49,855 nt of DNA from an uncultured Acidobacteriota bacterium. Its GTDB lineage: Bacteria > Acidobacteriota > UBA6911 > CAINFC01. The translations under genes and the position numbers were made by a program. Under the pieces are notes generated by a model. The model made no database searches. It was not told where the DNA came from and was given only the letters and a program-made list of their open reading frames with translations. Shown in pieces: positions 16,236-25,576 of this stretch. Location: contig CAINFC010000125.1 in assembly GCA_903847975.1 (NCBI GenBank), forward strand, positions 1 through 49,855, in the 5' to 3' direction. Position 1 is the first letter of the stretch. Every line of letters starts with the position of its first letter.

Positions 16236-17837
16236 ATGCAATCGATCGGACCGAGCATCAGCAGCTATGGCCTGGAAAACCATGGCATCCGCAACGTCAA
16301 CCTGGTTCACTGGAACCTCTCCACCCCGCTGCTGTACGAGGAAGCCATCCGGCGGAGAGAGGGAAGAGTGGCCCACCTGGGACCGCTGGTGGTGCGCACC
16401 GGCTCGCACACCAACCGGGCGGCCAACGACAAGCTGATCGTGCGGGATGCCAGCGCCATCGACAAGGTCTGGTGGGGCAAGGTAAACCGGCCGATGGATC
16501 CGCATCATTTTTCCAACCTTTTTCCCCGGCTGCTGGCCTATCTGCAGGGCAAGGACCTTTTCGTCCAGGACTGCTTCGCCGGCCATGACCCGGTCTACCG
16601 GCTCCCTTTGCGGATCATCACCGAAACCGCCTGGCACAGCCTTTTCGCGCGCAATCTTTTCATCCAGGCCCCCGCCGAGCAGCTGCAGAAGCATGTGCCG
16701 GCGTTTACCCTGATCCATACCCCCAACTTTCACGCCGTGCCGGAGCTGGACGGAACCCGCTCGGACATATTCATCGTGATTCATTTCGGCCAGAAAATCG
16801 CCCTGGTGGGGGGCACGCAATATGCCGGGGAGATCAAGAAATCGATTTTCACGGTTCTGAATTTCCTGCTGCCGCAAAAGAACGTCCTGTCGCTGCACGG
16901 CTCGGCCAACATGGGGCGCGAGGGGGACGTGGCCGTTTTCCTGGGTCTCTCCGGCACGGGCAAGACAACTCTCTCCTTCGACCCGGACCGCCAGCTGATC
17001 GGCGATGACGAGCACGGCTGGAGCGACCGCGGCGTTTTCAACCTGGAGGGAGGCTGCTACGCCAAGGTGATCCGCCTGGATCCGCAGGCCGAGCCGGACA
17101 TCTACGAGAGCACGCGGCGCTTCGGAACGATCCTGGAAAACGTGACCTACGATTCCATGACCGGCCGGCTGAACCTGGAAGACGATTCGCTCACGGAAAA
17201 CACCCGTGCCGCCTTCCCCATCAGCCACATAGCCCAGTCCATTAAAGAGGGATTCGGCGATCATCCCCGACATATCTTCATGCTCACGGCCGACGCTTTC
17301 GGAATCCTGCCGCCCATTGCCCTGCTGAATCCGCAGCAGGCCATTTATCACTTTCTTTCCGGCTATGCGGCCCGGGTCTCCGGCAAGGACAAGGCCGCCC
17401 GGCCGCAAGCCACCTTCAGCGCCTGCTTCGGCGCGCCGTTCATGGCCCTCTCTCCGCGGGTTTACGCCAATCTGCTCGGAGACAGGATCGCGCGGCATAA
17501 AGTGAAAGTCTGGCTTCTGAATACCGGATGGACGGGCGGCCCCTATGGAATCGGCCAGCGTATTCCCCTGGCTCTTACCCGGGCCATGGTGCGGGCCGCC
17601 CTGAACGGGCAGCTCGATTCCGTCCCCATGCAGGAGGATCCGCTTTTCCGCTTTCAGGTGTCGACGACCTGCCCCGAGGTTCCCGCGGAAATTCTTCTGC
17701 CCAAGGGAACCTGGGCGGATGCGGCGGCCTACGATGCCCAGGCCCGCAAGCTGGCCATCCTGTTTACGGAAAACTTCAAGTTCCACGAAGACAAGGTATC
17801 CCCGGAAATCCGCAATTCCAATCCGGTCGTCCGGTAG
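16236..17837 (+). CDS. pckA: Phosphoenolpyruvate carboxykinase (ATP)
   Basis: A 533-residue enzyme converting oxaloacetate and ATP to PEP and CO2, the entry to gluconeogenesis. The kinase-1a P-loop is GLSGTGKTTLS, the metal loop is GDDEHGWS, and HTPNFHAVPE and EGGCYAK are ATP-PEPCK signatures, not GTP-type. NTGWTGGPYG lies near the end, as expected. The ATG at 16236 has no strong ribosome site; an ATG at 16195 is in another frame. A TonB-receptor relic begins directly after the stop. Confidence 0.96.
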   Translation: MQSIGPSISSYGLENHGIRNVNLVHWNLSTPLLYEEAIRRREGRVAHLGPLVVRTGSHTNRAANDKLIVRDASAIDKVWWGKVNRPMDPHHFSNLFPRLLAYLQGKDLFVQDCFAGHDPVYRLPLRIITETAWHSLFARNLFIQAPAEQLQKHVPAFTLIHTPNFHAVPELDGTRSDIFIVIHFGQKIALVGGTQYAGEIKKSIFTVLNFLLPQKNVLSLHGSANMGREGDVAVFLGLSGTGKTTLSFDPDRQLIGDDEHGWSDRGVFNLEGGCYAKVIRLDPQAEPDIYESTRRFGTILENVTYDSMTGRLNLEDDSLTENTRAAFPISHIAQSIKEGFGDHPRHIFMLTADAFGILPPIALLNPQQAIYHFLSGYAARVSGKDKAARPQATFSACFGAPFMALSPRVYANLLGDRIARHKVKVWLLNTGWTGGPYGIGQRIPLALTRAMVRAALNGQLDSVPMQEDPLFRFQVSTTCPEVPAEILLPKGTWADAAAYDAQARKLAILFTENFKFHEDKVSPEIRNSNPVVR

Positions 17838-18335
17838 CACTCACTTCCTGGCCAGCTACACGCTTTCGAAATCGCTGGAAGCGGTCGGCTACCTGAAGGC
17901 CCAGGACACATCGGAACCCCGGGCGGGGCCTGCTCCACCGGGATCGACCCGGGCATACCGGATGATCAGCGGACCCGGGACCACTGGTTCAACACCTTTA
18001 CCCTGAGCCTTGCCGGAGTTCGCCAGAATGGCATCCGCGCTTCCGAGCCGGTGGCTTTCACGGTTCAACCGTCCGATATCCAGCGCACCTTGCGCACCCG
18101 CTCCCCCAACATTCGCACTCTGCGCGCTCCCCAGGTCGACTTTTCTCTGTTCGAGACGTTCCGGATTTACGAGCGGATAAACCTGCAGCTCCGCGCCGAG
18201 GCCTTCAACCTGACCAACAGCCCCTGGTTCGTCGCGCCCAACAACAAGCCGGGCGGCTCCTCCTTCGGCGTGGTTTCTTCGGCCCAGGCCAACGACTCGC
18301 GAAACGCACAGCTGGCGCTGAAGCTGGTGTTCTGA
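17838..18335 (+). pseudogene. C-terminal remnant of an Oar-like TonB-dependent receptor
   Basis: Immediately after the pckA stop one frame reads FLASYTLSKSLE, a typical barrel strand of these receptors. After a frameshift near 17930 another reads HWFNTFTLSL, then VDFSLFETFRIYERINLQLRAEAFNLTN and GSSFGVVSSAQ, ending in LKLVF. The final barrel strands and the terminal Phe match the intact receptor ending at 34214. About 150 residues survive of more than 1000. It has no start and at least one frameshift. GC-rich inverted repeats (CCCCTGCCGGCCGGCGGGG near 18343) follow and may be its old terminator. Confidence 0.8.
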
Positions 18336-18529
18336 CCGTTTCCCCTGCCGGCCGGCGGGGCCGCTTTCAGGCAGGAGCCTGCTCTATTACCTGGATTGGC
18401 TCACAGAAAGAAAGGACGAGCGGGTAGAAATGCGGAATCGCCTGTCGCCGGCAGACGGGGACTTTTACACCTGTCAGAAAAAAAAATGATTTGTATTGGG
18501 CAAGGCGAGCGGAAGGCCCGCTGACACAC

Positions 18530-18749
18530 CAGCCTGGGGCGGAGCGCAGCGGAGCCCCAGGTCGGTGTGCCTAAAAGCCTGAGGGCTGAAAGCCCGGGAC
18601 GAATCATCTGTGATCGATCCCTTACAAAAATTTTTTCCCGGGACCTTCCCTTGGCCTTGGGAATAGAACGAAAGAATGTCTCGGGCTTTCAGCCCTTATG
18701 TTTATCTTAACTGCGCACCTGGGGCTGCGCTACGCTCCACCCCAGGCTA
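18530..18749. repeat. Inverted pair of CCTGGGGC-type palindromic repeats
   Basis: The left arm has CTGGGGCGGAGCGCAGCGGAG (from 18534), then GGGCTGAAAGCCC (18583-18595). The right arm has GGGCTTTCAGCCC (18683-18695), then CCTGGGGCTGCGCTACGCTC (from 18719), so the two arms are diverged inverted copies. Each holds two internal palindromes. The arms flank about 85 bases of less GC-rich DNA. No reading frame is supported. The sequence differs from the composite repeat that starts 75 bases further on. Confidence 0.7.
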
Positions 18750-18824
18750 TTATGTGCCGGGCCTTTAGCCCTTGGCTTTTTCCGGAAAAAATATGGTTTG
18801 TGTTTTTGCGACGCCATCAACAAA

Positions 18825-19113
18825 GATGGCCCGGCAAAAAGTCCCACATCTTCGGATTTCCGTTGGGGATAGCCCTGAAAGGGCTTCGTAACACAGCCCG
18901 GGGTTGGCGCGCTGCGCGCCTACCCCGGGCAGGGACACCCGCAGGCGACAACCCTGAAAGGGTTGCGCAAAATCCAGGAATGTCAGGTGTGTGCGCAGCC
19001 CTTCCAGGGCTGCCAGTTAAAAATTCGCCTACCTGGGGTAGCGCCTATGCGGCGCAACCCCGGGCTGTGATCCGGAACCCCTTCCGGGGTTCCATACTTT
19101 TTACCGGGCCATC
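18825..19113 (-). repeat. Composite palindromic repeat, copy B (complete, with terminal inverted repeats)
   Basis: GATGGCCCGGCAAAAAGT (18825-18842) and ACTTTTTACCGGGCCATC (19096-19113) are inverted copies with one mismatch. Between them are five hairpins built on AGCCCTGAAAGGGCT, CCCGGGG..GCGCGC..CCCCGGG, CAACCCTGAAAGGGTTG, CAGCCCTTCCAGGGCTG and GGAACCCCTTCCGGGGTTCC. Read in reverse complement, it matches copy C and then copy A. There is no coding frame. The size (289 bp) and ends suit a non-autonomous, MITE-like element; a structured RNA is the other possibility. Confidence 0.85.
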
Positions 19114-19658
19114 AACAAAGATAATCTCGAAAAAGTATGGAAAGACCTGAAGGGGCGAAACGATTCCAGCCAGGAGTGAAGCCCCGGGAAGCGATGTTGT
19201 ATTGGGTGTGGAGCCCTGTAAGGGCGGCCTGAAACGAACGAACAATCGGGTACAGCTCGACCCTACAGGGCTTTGATTTCAAAATGCCATCCTTCACGGG
19301 GCTTTGCCCCGGGCTGAGGATGTGAGAGGCTTTCAGCCTCCTTCAAGACTTTTTACCGCTGCATCAGATCAGAAAAGAGGGAGGCACAATAAGTCCTCGA
19401 AGCTCCGACCGACCCGGTTTCCAAAACCGAGTCGGTCGGACGGGACTTTGCTTCGGAGTACAAGTCCTGTGCCGGTTTACGCCGAGCCCACCAGGGCCAT
19501 GGCGGTGCGCCACGGTACGATGTCCGCTATTTCGCTCCGTACGGCACACACGCAAGTCCCGCAAGGGACGCCAGAACTTAATGAAACATCGTCTTTTGCG
19601 AGAGTACCATGGGCTTGAAGGGCTTCGGATCGCAGCCCGGGGATGCGTCCCGTAGCGG
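19114..19658. other. Gene-free DNA with repeat fragments and a long hairpin
   Basis: No supported gene. It contains an ACTTTTT-N8-ATCA repeat end (19348-19366), short GGGGCTTTGCCCC and AGGCTTTCAGCCT palindromes, and a hairpin at 19404-19440. The hairpin has a 17-bp stem with one mismatch (TCCGACCGACCCGGTTT) and a three-base loop. No T-run follows the hairpin, so it is not an obvious terminator. Short reading frames here have the low-complexity look of repeat DNA. Confidence 0.6.
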
Positions 19659-20570
19659 CTACAGCTGGCGACAGGTCACCCGATTCCTTCCTTGCGTCTT
19701 GCTTTCATACAACATCTGATCGGCGGCATCCAATAGCTGCTGGGGCGAGGACCTGACCGCATCGGGAACCGTAGAAGCGACTCCCAGGCTGATGGTTACA
19801 CACGGAGCGGCGGTATTTTGGATGTGGGGAATACCCAGCGATTCCACTCCTCGGCGCAACCTTTCGGCCACACCCGCGGCACTGTCGCTTTCGGTCACGG
19901 GGAGGATTCCCAGGAATTCCTCTCCGCCGTACCGACCGATAAAATCGCTTTCCCGAAGTAAGCCGCTCTTCAACTGCAGGGCGACTTGCCGCAGGCACTC
20001 GTCGCCGCTACGGTGACCGTATTGGTCGTTGAATTTTTTAAAAAAGTCGATATCGATGAAAATAAGGGAAATCGGCTGAAGGGTTCGCTCGGAGCGCTTC
20101 CATTCCCCCAGCACCGTTTCATCCACCTTGCGCCGGTTGGGAAGGCTGGTAAGGGGATCGAGGGAGGCCAGTTTTTCCAGCAGTAATCCCTTCCGACGCA
20201 AATCCATGTGCGTTTTCACCCGGGCGCGGACGATGGGAATATTAAACGGCTTGCGGATATAATCGGCCGCTCCCAGCTGCAGTCCGATGGCTTCATCCTC
20301 CACTTCGCTTTTGGCGGTAATAAAGATAACAGGCACGTCCAGCCAGGAATCCCGACCTTTCATGATCTTAATGATCTCAAATCCGTCCATGCCGGGAAGA
20401 ACAATATCCAACATCACCAGATCGACCCGGTTGGATTCCAGGCGCTGCAAGGCTTGCCGTCCATCCTTGGCGACCAGCACACGGTATTCGTTACGCAACT
20501 CCCGGGTAAGGATGTCGAGGTTCAATCGCTCATCATCCACAATCAGGATGGTCTGTTTTTCCAAATCCAT
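19659..20570 (-). CDS. PleD-like response regulator diguanylate cyclase (REC-GGDEF)
   Basis: A 303-residue protein. The REC domain (about 6-122) has DDE, phospho-acceptor Asp55 (MLDIVLPGMDG) and the KPF loop. The GGDEF domain (about 135-300) has SLDPLTSLPNRR, IDIDFFKKFND and the active-site GGEEF (about 214-218). RESD exactly five residues before GGEEF is an intact inhibitory I-site, so the enzyme should make c-di-GMP and be limited by its product. It lies 49 bases downstream of the hybrid kinase gene and is probably co-transcribed, making that kinase its likely phosphodonor. Confidence 0.93.
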   Translation of the reverse strand: MDLEKQTILIVDDERLNLDILTRELRNEYRVLVAKDGRQALQRLESNRVDLVMLDIVLPGMDGFEIIKIMKGRDSWLDVPVIFITAKSEVEDEAIGLQLGAADYIRKPFNIPIVRARVKTHMDLRRKGLLLEKLASLDPLTSLPNRRKVDETVLGEWKRSERTLQPISLIFIDIDFFKKFNDQYGHRSGDECLRQVALQLKSGLLRESDFIGRYGGEEFLGILPVTESDSAAGVAERLRRGVESLGIPHIQNTAAPCVTISLGVASTVPDAVRSSPQQLLDAADQMLYESKTQGRNRVTCRQL

Positions 20571-20619
20571 AGTTATTTTCCCGTAATTCCCGAAACAAAT
20601 CGAAACGGCAAAAGGATGC

Positions 20620-23600
20620 TCACTTATTCTTTTTCGGGCTCAATCGGTCAGCGACGATCTGCAAGTGCGACAGAGCGGAATCGAAATCGTAATTTTCCAT
20701 TTCGGTGTGGATTTTCCGGGAGATTTCCGTCCACTCCGATCCGCGGAGCATGGGCTTAAGCTCTTCCCATTTTTGAAAAGCGGAGCACTCCCCAAGGCGC
20801 ACCAGCTCCATCAACTCGACGAGCAGCGGATGAAGGTTCGCAGGAGTTTCGCTGTCTGCGGCGGAAGGCTGGAACTCTCCTTCGCTCGGTCGGCTGTACA
20901 GAGTGTCTTTCCAGGTTTGAATGGCCAGGAGAACTTCCGAGAAAACGGAGACAAAATCCTGGAGAGCGGTGCAGCCCTCCGATTCTCTGCCCGGCTGCGT
21001 GCCGCTTTCCAACGCTTGGGCCGCCTGGAATAAGCGCGGATAGCCGATATTCCCCGCCAACCCTTTTACCGTATGGGCCGCTTTCCTCAGGTAATCGTAG
21101 TCCTGCTGTTCGAAGGCCTGTTCCAGAGGCTTCCGTATCTGATGGTATTCCTCCCAAAAGGTAATCAGGATCCGGCGGTACATGGCTCGATTGCCACCTA
21201 AGCGTCGGATAGCCGATTCCACATCGAATCCCGGAAGAACCGGCGAACTCTCCTCTCCGCAATGGTCCTCCTTTCTTTCGTAAGGACAGCTTTCCCCGGC
21301 GGGGTTGCGGGGTTTGATCCACCGGCTTAAGGTTTCACGAAGCAGATGCGGTTCGATCGGTTTGGTAATGTGGTCGTCCATACCCACCGCAAAACACTTT
21401 TCTCTTTCCTCCGGAAAGGCGTGGGCCGTCATGGCGATCACGGGTATTCCGCTGCCTGGCAATCCGCCCGGAAGGGTTTGTTCCTGAGCCCGGATCCGAG
21501 CGGTGGCTTGAAATCCATCCATAACCGGCATCTGAATATCCATCAGAATGACGTCCCATTCACGCGGACTGCGAAGGAACCGATCGACCGCTTCCTGCCC
21601 GTTATTGGCCACATCAGCTTTCAGTCCGAAGAGGGCCAGCAATTCCACGGCGATTTGCTGGTTCAGACGATTATCTTCGACGACCAGGACCTTGCCTCCA
21701 CGAAATCGCTCCTTTTCCACCATGGAAATCAGAGATTGAGACTCACCTTGGGAACGAAGATTCGCTTGACCGGAGAAAAGCTCTTCGATGGTCTCCCTTA
21801 AAAGTGCGGAATGCACCGGTTTGGCCAGAAAGGCTTTTATCCCCAGCTGTGCCGCTTCGCGAAGTACCTCTTCACGGCCGAAGGCGCTGACCATGAGAAT
21901 ATTGGGCACATCCTGCAGTCCGGCTTTCTGAATCCGCCGGGCGGTTTCCATTCCATCCCATTCCGGCATTTTCCAATCCATTAAGACCAGGCGGATAGGA
22001 CGTCTTCTTTCTCCAGCCAACAGGAATTCCATGGCTTCCATTCCCGAAGCGGCACAAGTAACTTCCAGGGAAAACGATTTTAATATACCGCTGAGGATTT
22101 CCCGGGCCACGGGATTGTCATCGACTACCAGGACGTGGTCCCCGGGACGCAGTCCTTTTATGTTCGGGACGGAATCATCAGCCCGCCCGTCGATGCGCAG
22201 CGGCAGGGAAAACGCAAAGCAGCTTCCCTTCCCCGGCACGCTATGGACCTCGATGGAACCGCCCTGCAGCTCAATCAGTTTTTTGGTAATGGTCAGGCCT
22301 AAACCGGTACCTCCATACTTTCGGGTCGTAGACCCGTCGGCCTGGGTGAAACTCTGAAAAAGGCGGGACTGCTCCTCCGCACTGATACCGATGCCGGTAT
22401 CTTCCACGGAGATCCGCAGCCGGATTTGAAGACCGTCCTCCGCTTCCGGCGCGGTACTGCGCACCCTCACAATCACGTGCCCTTCCTCGGTGAATTTCAC
22501 CGCATTGGAAACCAGATTGGTCAGGATTTGACCGATGCGCAAGGGATCTCCGATCAGAGCGTCCGGGACCTCCGGGGATATATCAAACAACATTTCCAGC
22601 TTCTTCTCTTCCGTTTTGATGCTGAGCAGACAACTCAAATGGTTCAGTACCTCGGAAAGACGAAAAGGAATGGCTTCCAGCGTCAGCTTGCCCGCCTCCA
22701 TCTTGGAAAAATCCAGGATGTCATTGATCAGGCCCAGCAGGCTTCGGGCGGCAAAGAGGATTTTGTCCAGGTAGTCTCGCTGGCGGGCGTTCAGGTCGGT
22801 CTGCAAGGCCAGCGAGGACATGCCGATAATGGCATTCATCGGCGTCCGGATCTCGTGGCTCATATTGGCCATGAAAGATCCTTTGGCTTGTGCGGCTTCG
22901 GCCGCTTTTCGGGCGTGGATCTCGGTTTGCTCCATAGCCGCCAGCAGCTCACCGCGGCTCTTGCGCAGATCCAGATGTTTTCTTATAAGGAAAGTCAGGA
23001 AAACGAGTGCCAGGGAAAAAAAAGTTCCTACGGGAATCAGAAAACCCGGCTTTCTATAAAAATAAGGTTCCACCACCAGGGCCGCGGTAGCCGGGGAAGG
23101 ATCGACATTCCTTTCCTTGTCCGCCGCCCGGACTTCGAAACGATAAGAGCCGGGAGGTAAAGGCTTCGTGCTGACCGATGTCTCCGCGGAAAAAGGGGAC
23201 CAGTCGCAAAATGGTTTTCGGAGTTCTTCATCCATGATCCGCCAGGAGTAAGCTAACTCCACGGATTCGGTATTGTTCCAGACGTCCCGGCCCCCGAAGG
23301 AAAAAAAACCTTGCCCAAAGGGCACCAGGTTTTGGGGGGCTACCTTTATTTCGGTTATCGGGGCTTCTTTTTCAGGGCGATAGCGAACCAGGCCCGAAGG
23401 TCGCAACTTAAACCAAAGAGCTCCCTGAGGGTCTTCCGTAATCGATTCGACCTTGCCTTCCAGTTGCAGAGCCTTTTTGTGAAATTGGATCCATTGTCCA
23501 TCCCGAAGGGAGGAGACCATGGAATCGTCCATCCCGAACCACAGGCTGCCGTCGGCGGCCTCATAGACGCAATGAACCACATCGCTGGAAAGGCCATCCC

Positions 23601-25206
23601 GATGGGTATAATTTCTTGCCAGCCGGTCTTTCAGGGCAAACACGCCGGAACCGCTGGTTACAATCCAGATCGTGCCGTTGGAAGAGACCAGGATGTCGCT
23701 AAGGTTACGACCGCGAAAGTAAACCGGCTCGATCCTGCTCCAAGGCTGCTTTCCCTTGCTTCGTTGCAGAAGAAAACTGCCAAGGGAAGCCCATTGGGTT
23801 CCATCGGCGGTCACCTTAAAAGAAGGTCGCGAGGAAGAAGCATCCCGGAGAATCGGAGGGGGCGTCGGGTCGGGATTCCATTGGCGACCATCCCAATGAA
23901 ACAAACCATCAAAGTTGAGAACCCAAAGAGTGCCGTCGCGAGCGTAGCCGGGAGCATTTGCGTTTCCCTTGGGCAGTGGAATTTTGTTGCGCAGTTTCAG
24001 GGAAGGGAAGTCGTATTCGCAGATGGAGGCCATGTCCGACAGTATCAAACGGTCGCCGCTGAAAAATAAAATGGTCGACAAGTCGGTTATCGAGGGCAAC
24101 AGGCCGACCGGTTTCCATCGCTCCTCGGAAAACATCTCCACCTGCCCGTCGGAAAGAATCCGCAGGGGTTGAGAGTCGAGCGAAGCGGTGAATAGGAACG
24201 GTCCGTTGTTTTTGTTTCGATAGCAGGACCAATAGGAAGGATGGATAAGAAATAGACCGGTCCGGGTGGCCACCCAAACGTCCTCTCCCAGTTGGCGAAT
24301 GGCATCGATATTAGGGAAGGAATAATCGGGCGAAACGGGCACCTCGGTCCATTTCCCGTCATGAAATTGCTGCAATCCTACGGTGGTTCCTACATATACG
24401 GAACCATCGGCCAGAGGGAGGATTCCCTGAATCGATTCTTTCTTGGGAAAAGCCCAGTTTTTCCAGACTCCATTCTTATACTGGTAAATGGAAATCAACC
24501 CGGCTATCCACAAACTGCCGTCGGGACCGAAATCAAGGGCGAACACCCTTTCTTCAGGCAGGTACCCGGTCCACCCATGATTGTCGTAATGATATACACC
24601 ACGGCTCATACCCACCCACATTTTGCCGTCCGCCGACTCCCGGAAGGCGCGGATATCCTGTTTGCCGAAAAGTTCCGGCCCGACAAGCAGACTCCATCGT
24701 TTGTCCGGGTCGGCTGATCGATTGAAAACCTGGATATATCCGCCCGACATCCCAAACCAGACGGTTCCATCCTTTCGAACGGCAATACAAAAGACGGAGT
24801 CGTTTTTCAGTGCCGGTGTGTTCCGGGAATGAAAGGTGGTCCATGCCTTTCCGTCGAAATAACCGATTCCCTGGGGCGTGGCCGCCCAGATGCCTCCCTG
24901 AGGTTCCACCGCCAGGGCGCGAACCAGATTGTCGGTCAATCCATCCTTGGTGGTGATGGTCTGCCAGCGGATGCCGTCATAAACGCTGATCCCTCCTCCC
25001 CAGGTGGCAATCCAGACTTTTCCATCGGCGGCCTGAATAACGTCACGGGTTCCCTGATAAGCGAGACCGTCTGCCGGGGTAAAGCGCCGATAATTCAATA
25101 TCGGCTCGGAACGGAGGTCCGGCCAACCGAAAAAAAACAGGAAAAGAATCGCGCCTCGGAGCGGATACCCGAAATACTTTATTATCAGCATAAAGAATAA
25201 AGACAT
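20620..25206 (-). CDS. Propeller-sensor hybrid histidine kinase with two REC domains and HPt
   Basis: A 1528-residue protein; ATG 25206 follows GGAGTAT, while a GTG 16 codons earlier has no site. Order: N-terminal membrane/signal segment, about twelve Reg_prop propeller repeats (DGxxWxG pattern, about 50-620), Y_Y_Y domain (about 640-715), one membrane helix (about 722-742), HisKA with His784 (SHEIRTPMN), HATPase, REC1 (Asp about 1077, [10 protein letters not shown]), REC2 (Asp about 1222, [10 protein letters not shown]) and HPt with His1378 (AAHTVKGL). It should sense an external ligand and relay phosphate out through HPt. No DNA-binding domain is present. The downstream REC-GGDEF protein is the likely acceptor. 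Confidence 0.93.
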   Translation of the reverse strand: MSLFFMLIIKYFGYPLRGAILFLFFFGWPDLRSEPILNYRRFTPADGLAYQGTRDVIQAADGKVWIATWGGGISVYDGIRWQTITTKDGLTDNLVRALAVEPQGGIWAATPQGIGYFDGKAWTTFHSRNTPALKNDSVFCIAVRKDGTVWFGMSGGYIQVFNRSADPDKRWSLLVGPELFGKQDIRAFRESADGKMWVGMSRGVYHYDNHGWTGYLPEERVFALDFGPDGSLWIAGLISIYQYKNGVWKNWAFPKKESIQGILPLADGSVYVGTTVGLQQFHDGKWTEVPVSPDYSFPNIDAIRQLGEDVWVATRTGLFLIHPSYWSCYRNKNNGPFLFTASLDSQPLRILSDGQVEMFSEERWKPVGLLPSITDLSTILFFSGDRLILSDMASICEYDFPSLKLRNKIPLPKGNANAPGYARDGTLWVLNFDGLFHWDGRQWNPDPTPPPILRDASSSRPSFKVTADGTQWASLGSFLLQRSKGKQPWSRIEPVYFRGRNLSDILVSSNGTIWIVTSGSGVFALKDRLARNYTHRDGLSSDVVHCVYEAADGSLWFGMDDSMVSSLRDGQWIQFHKKALQLEGKVESITEDPQGALWFKLRPSGLVRYRPEKEAPITEIKVAPQNLVPFGQGFFSFGGRDVWNNTESVELAYSWRIMDEELRKPFCDWSPFSAETSVSTKPLPPGSYRFEVRAADKERNVDPSPATAALVVEPYFYRKPGFLIPVGTFFSLALVFLTFLIRKHLDLRKSRGELLAAMEQTEIHARKAAEAAQAKGSFMANMSHEIRTPMNAIIGMSSLALQTDLNARQRDYLDKILFAARSLLGLINDILDFSKMEAGKLTLEAIPFRLSEVLNHLSCLLSIKTEEKKLEMLFDISPEVPDALIGDPLRIGQILTNLVSNAVKFTEEGHVIVRVRSTAPEAEDGLQIRLRISVEDTGIGISAEEQSRLFQSFTQADGSTTRKYGGTGLGLTITKKLIELQGGSIEVHSVPGKGSCFAFSLPLRIDGRADDSVPNIKGLRPGDHVLVVDDNPVAREILSGILKSFSLEVTCAASGMEAMEFLLAGERRRPIRLVLMDWKMPEWDGMETARRIQKAGLQDVPNILMVSAFGREEVLREAAQLGIKAFLAKPVHSALLRETIEELFSGQANLRSQGESQSLISMVEKERFRGGKVLVVEDNRLNQQIAVELLALFGLKADVANNGQEAVDRFLRSPREWDVILMDIQMPVMDGFQATARIRAQEQTLPGGLPGSGIPVIAMTAHAFPEEREKCFAVGMDDHITKPIEPHLLRETLSRWIKPRNPAGESCPYERKEDHCGEESSPVLPGFDVESAIRRLGGNRAMYRRILITFWEEYHQIRKPLEQAFEQQDYDYLRKAAHTVKGLAGNIGYPRLFQAAQALESGTQPGRESEGCTALQDFVSVFSEVLLAIQTWKDTLYSRPSEGEFQPSAADSETPANLHPLLVELMELVRLGECSAFQKWEELKPMLRGSEWTEISRKIHTEMENYDFDSALSHLQIVADRLSPKKNK

Positions 25207-25380
25207 TATACTCCGTAAGCGGCGGCAAAAGGAGCCCCTTTTCCTGTTCCGCACCTTGCATCCCGCTCCGTTGAAGCCAATAAAATTTGTGGTACGCCGC
25301 CGAAACGCTCTCGCCAGGGAACATTTCCGCCAGGCGCAATCTGCGAGTGAAAACGATTGGTCCGACCTTTTTTGACACTC

Positions 25381-25409
25381 TTGACCCAGGATTTCCTATC
25401 AAGTATATT
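25381..25409 (+). promoter_or_regulatory. Putative promoter in the divergent kinase spacer
   Basis: TTGACC (25381-25386), a 17-base spacer and TATATT (25404-25409) point toward the PAS-domain kinase at 25577. The spacer between the two divergent kinases (25207-25576) otherwise holds only a 33-codon open frame from ATG 25420 with no ribosome site. Confidence 0.5.
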
Positions 25410-25576
25410 CTCCTTTTATATGAATAACCGATCGGCTACCCCTTCCTTCCGGGCATCGGGCAAATCGATTCCGCGGATGACGCTGTCCGTGCCGCAGGCC
25501 GGACCGCAGGTCTCGCTTTGAGCCCATCCAACCGCCCAGGGAAGGGGCGCTTCTGAACGTTGAAGCGGCCCCCGTC

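Noticed and set aside
16179-17840. A 553-codon minus-strand frame opposite pckA, and a similar one at 46733-48274 opposite the amidase gene
   Set aside because: The opposite strands encode complete enzymes with all motifs. The antisense products resemble nothing and lack ribosome sites.
18336-19658. Possible CRISPR array
   Set aside because: The repeats are inverted and of several different types, with no regular direct-repeat and spacer periodicity and no cas genes.
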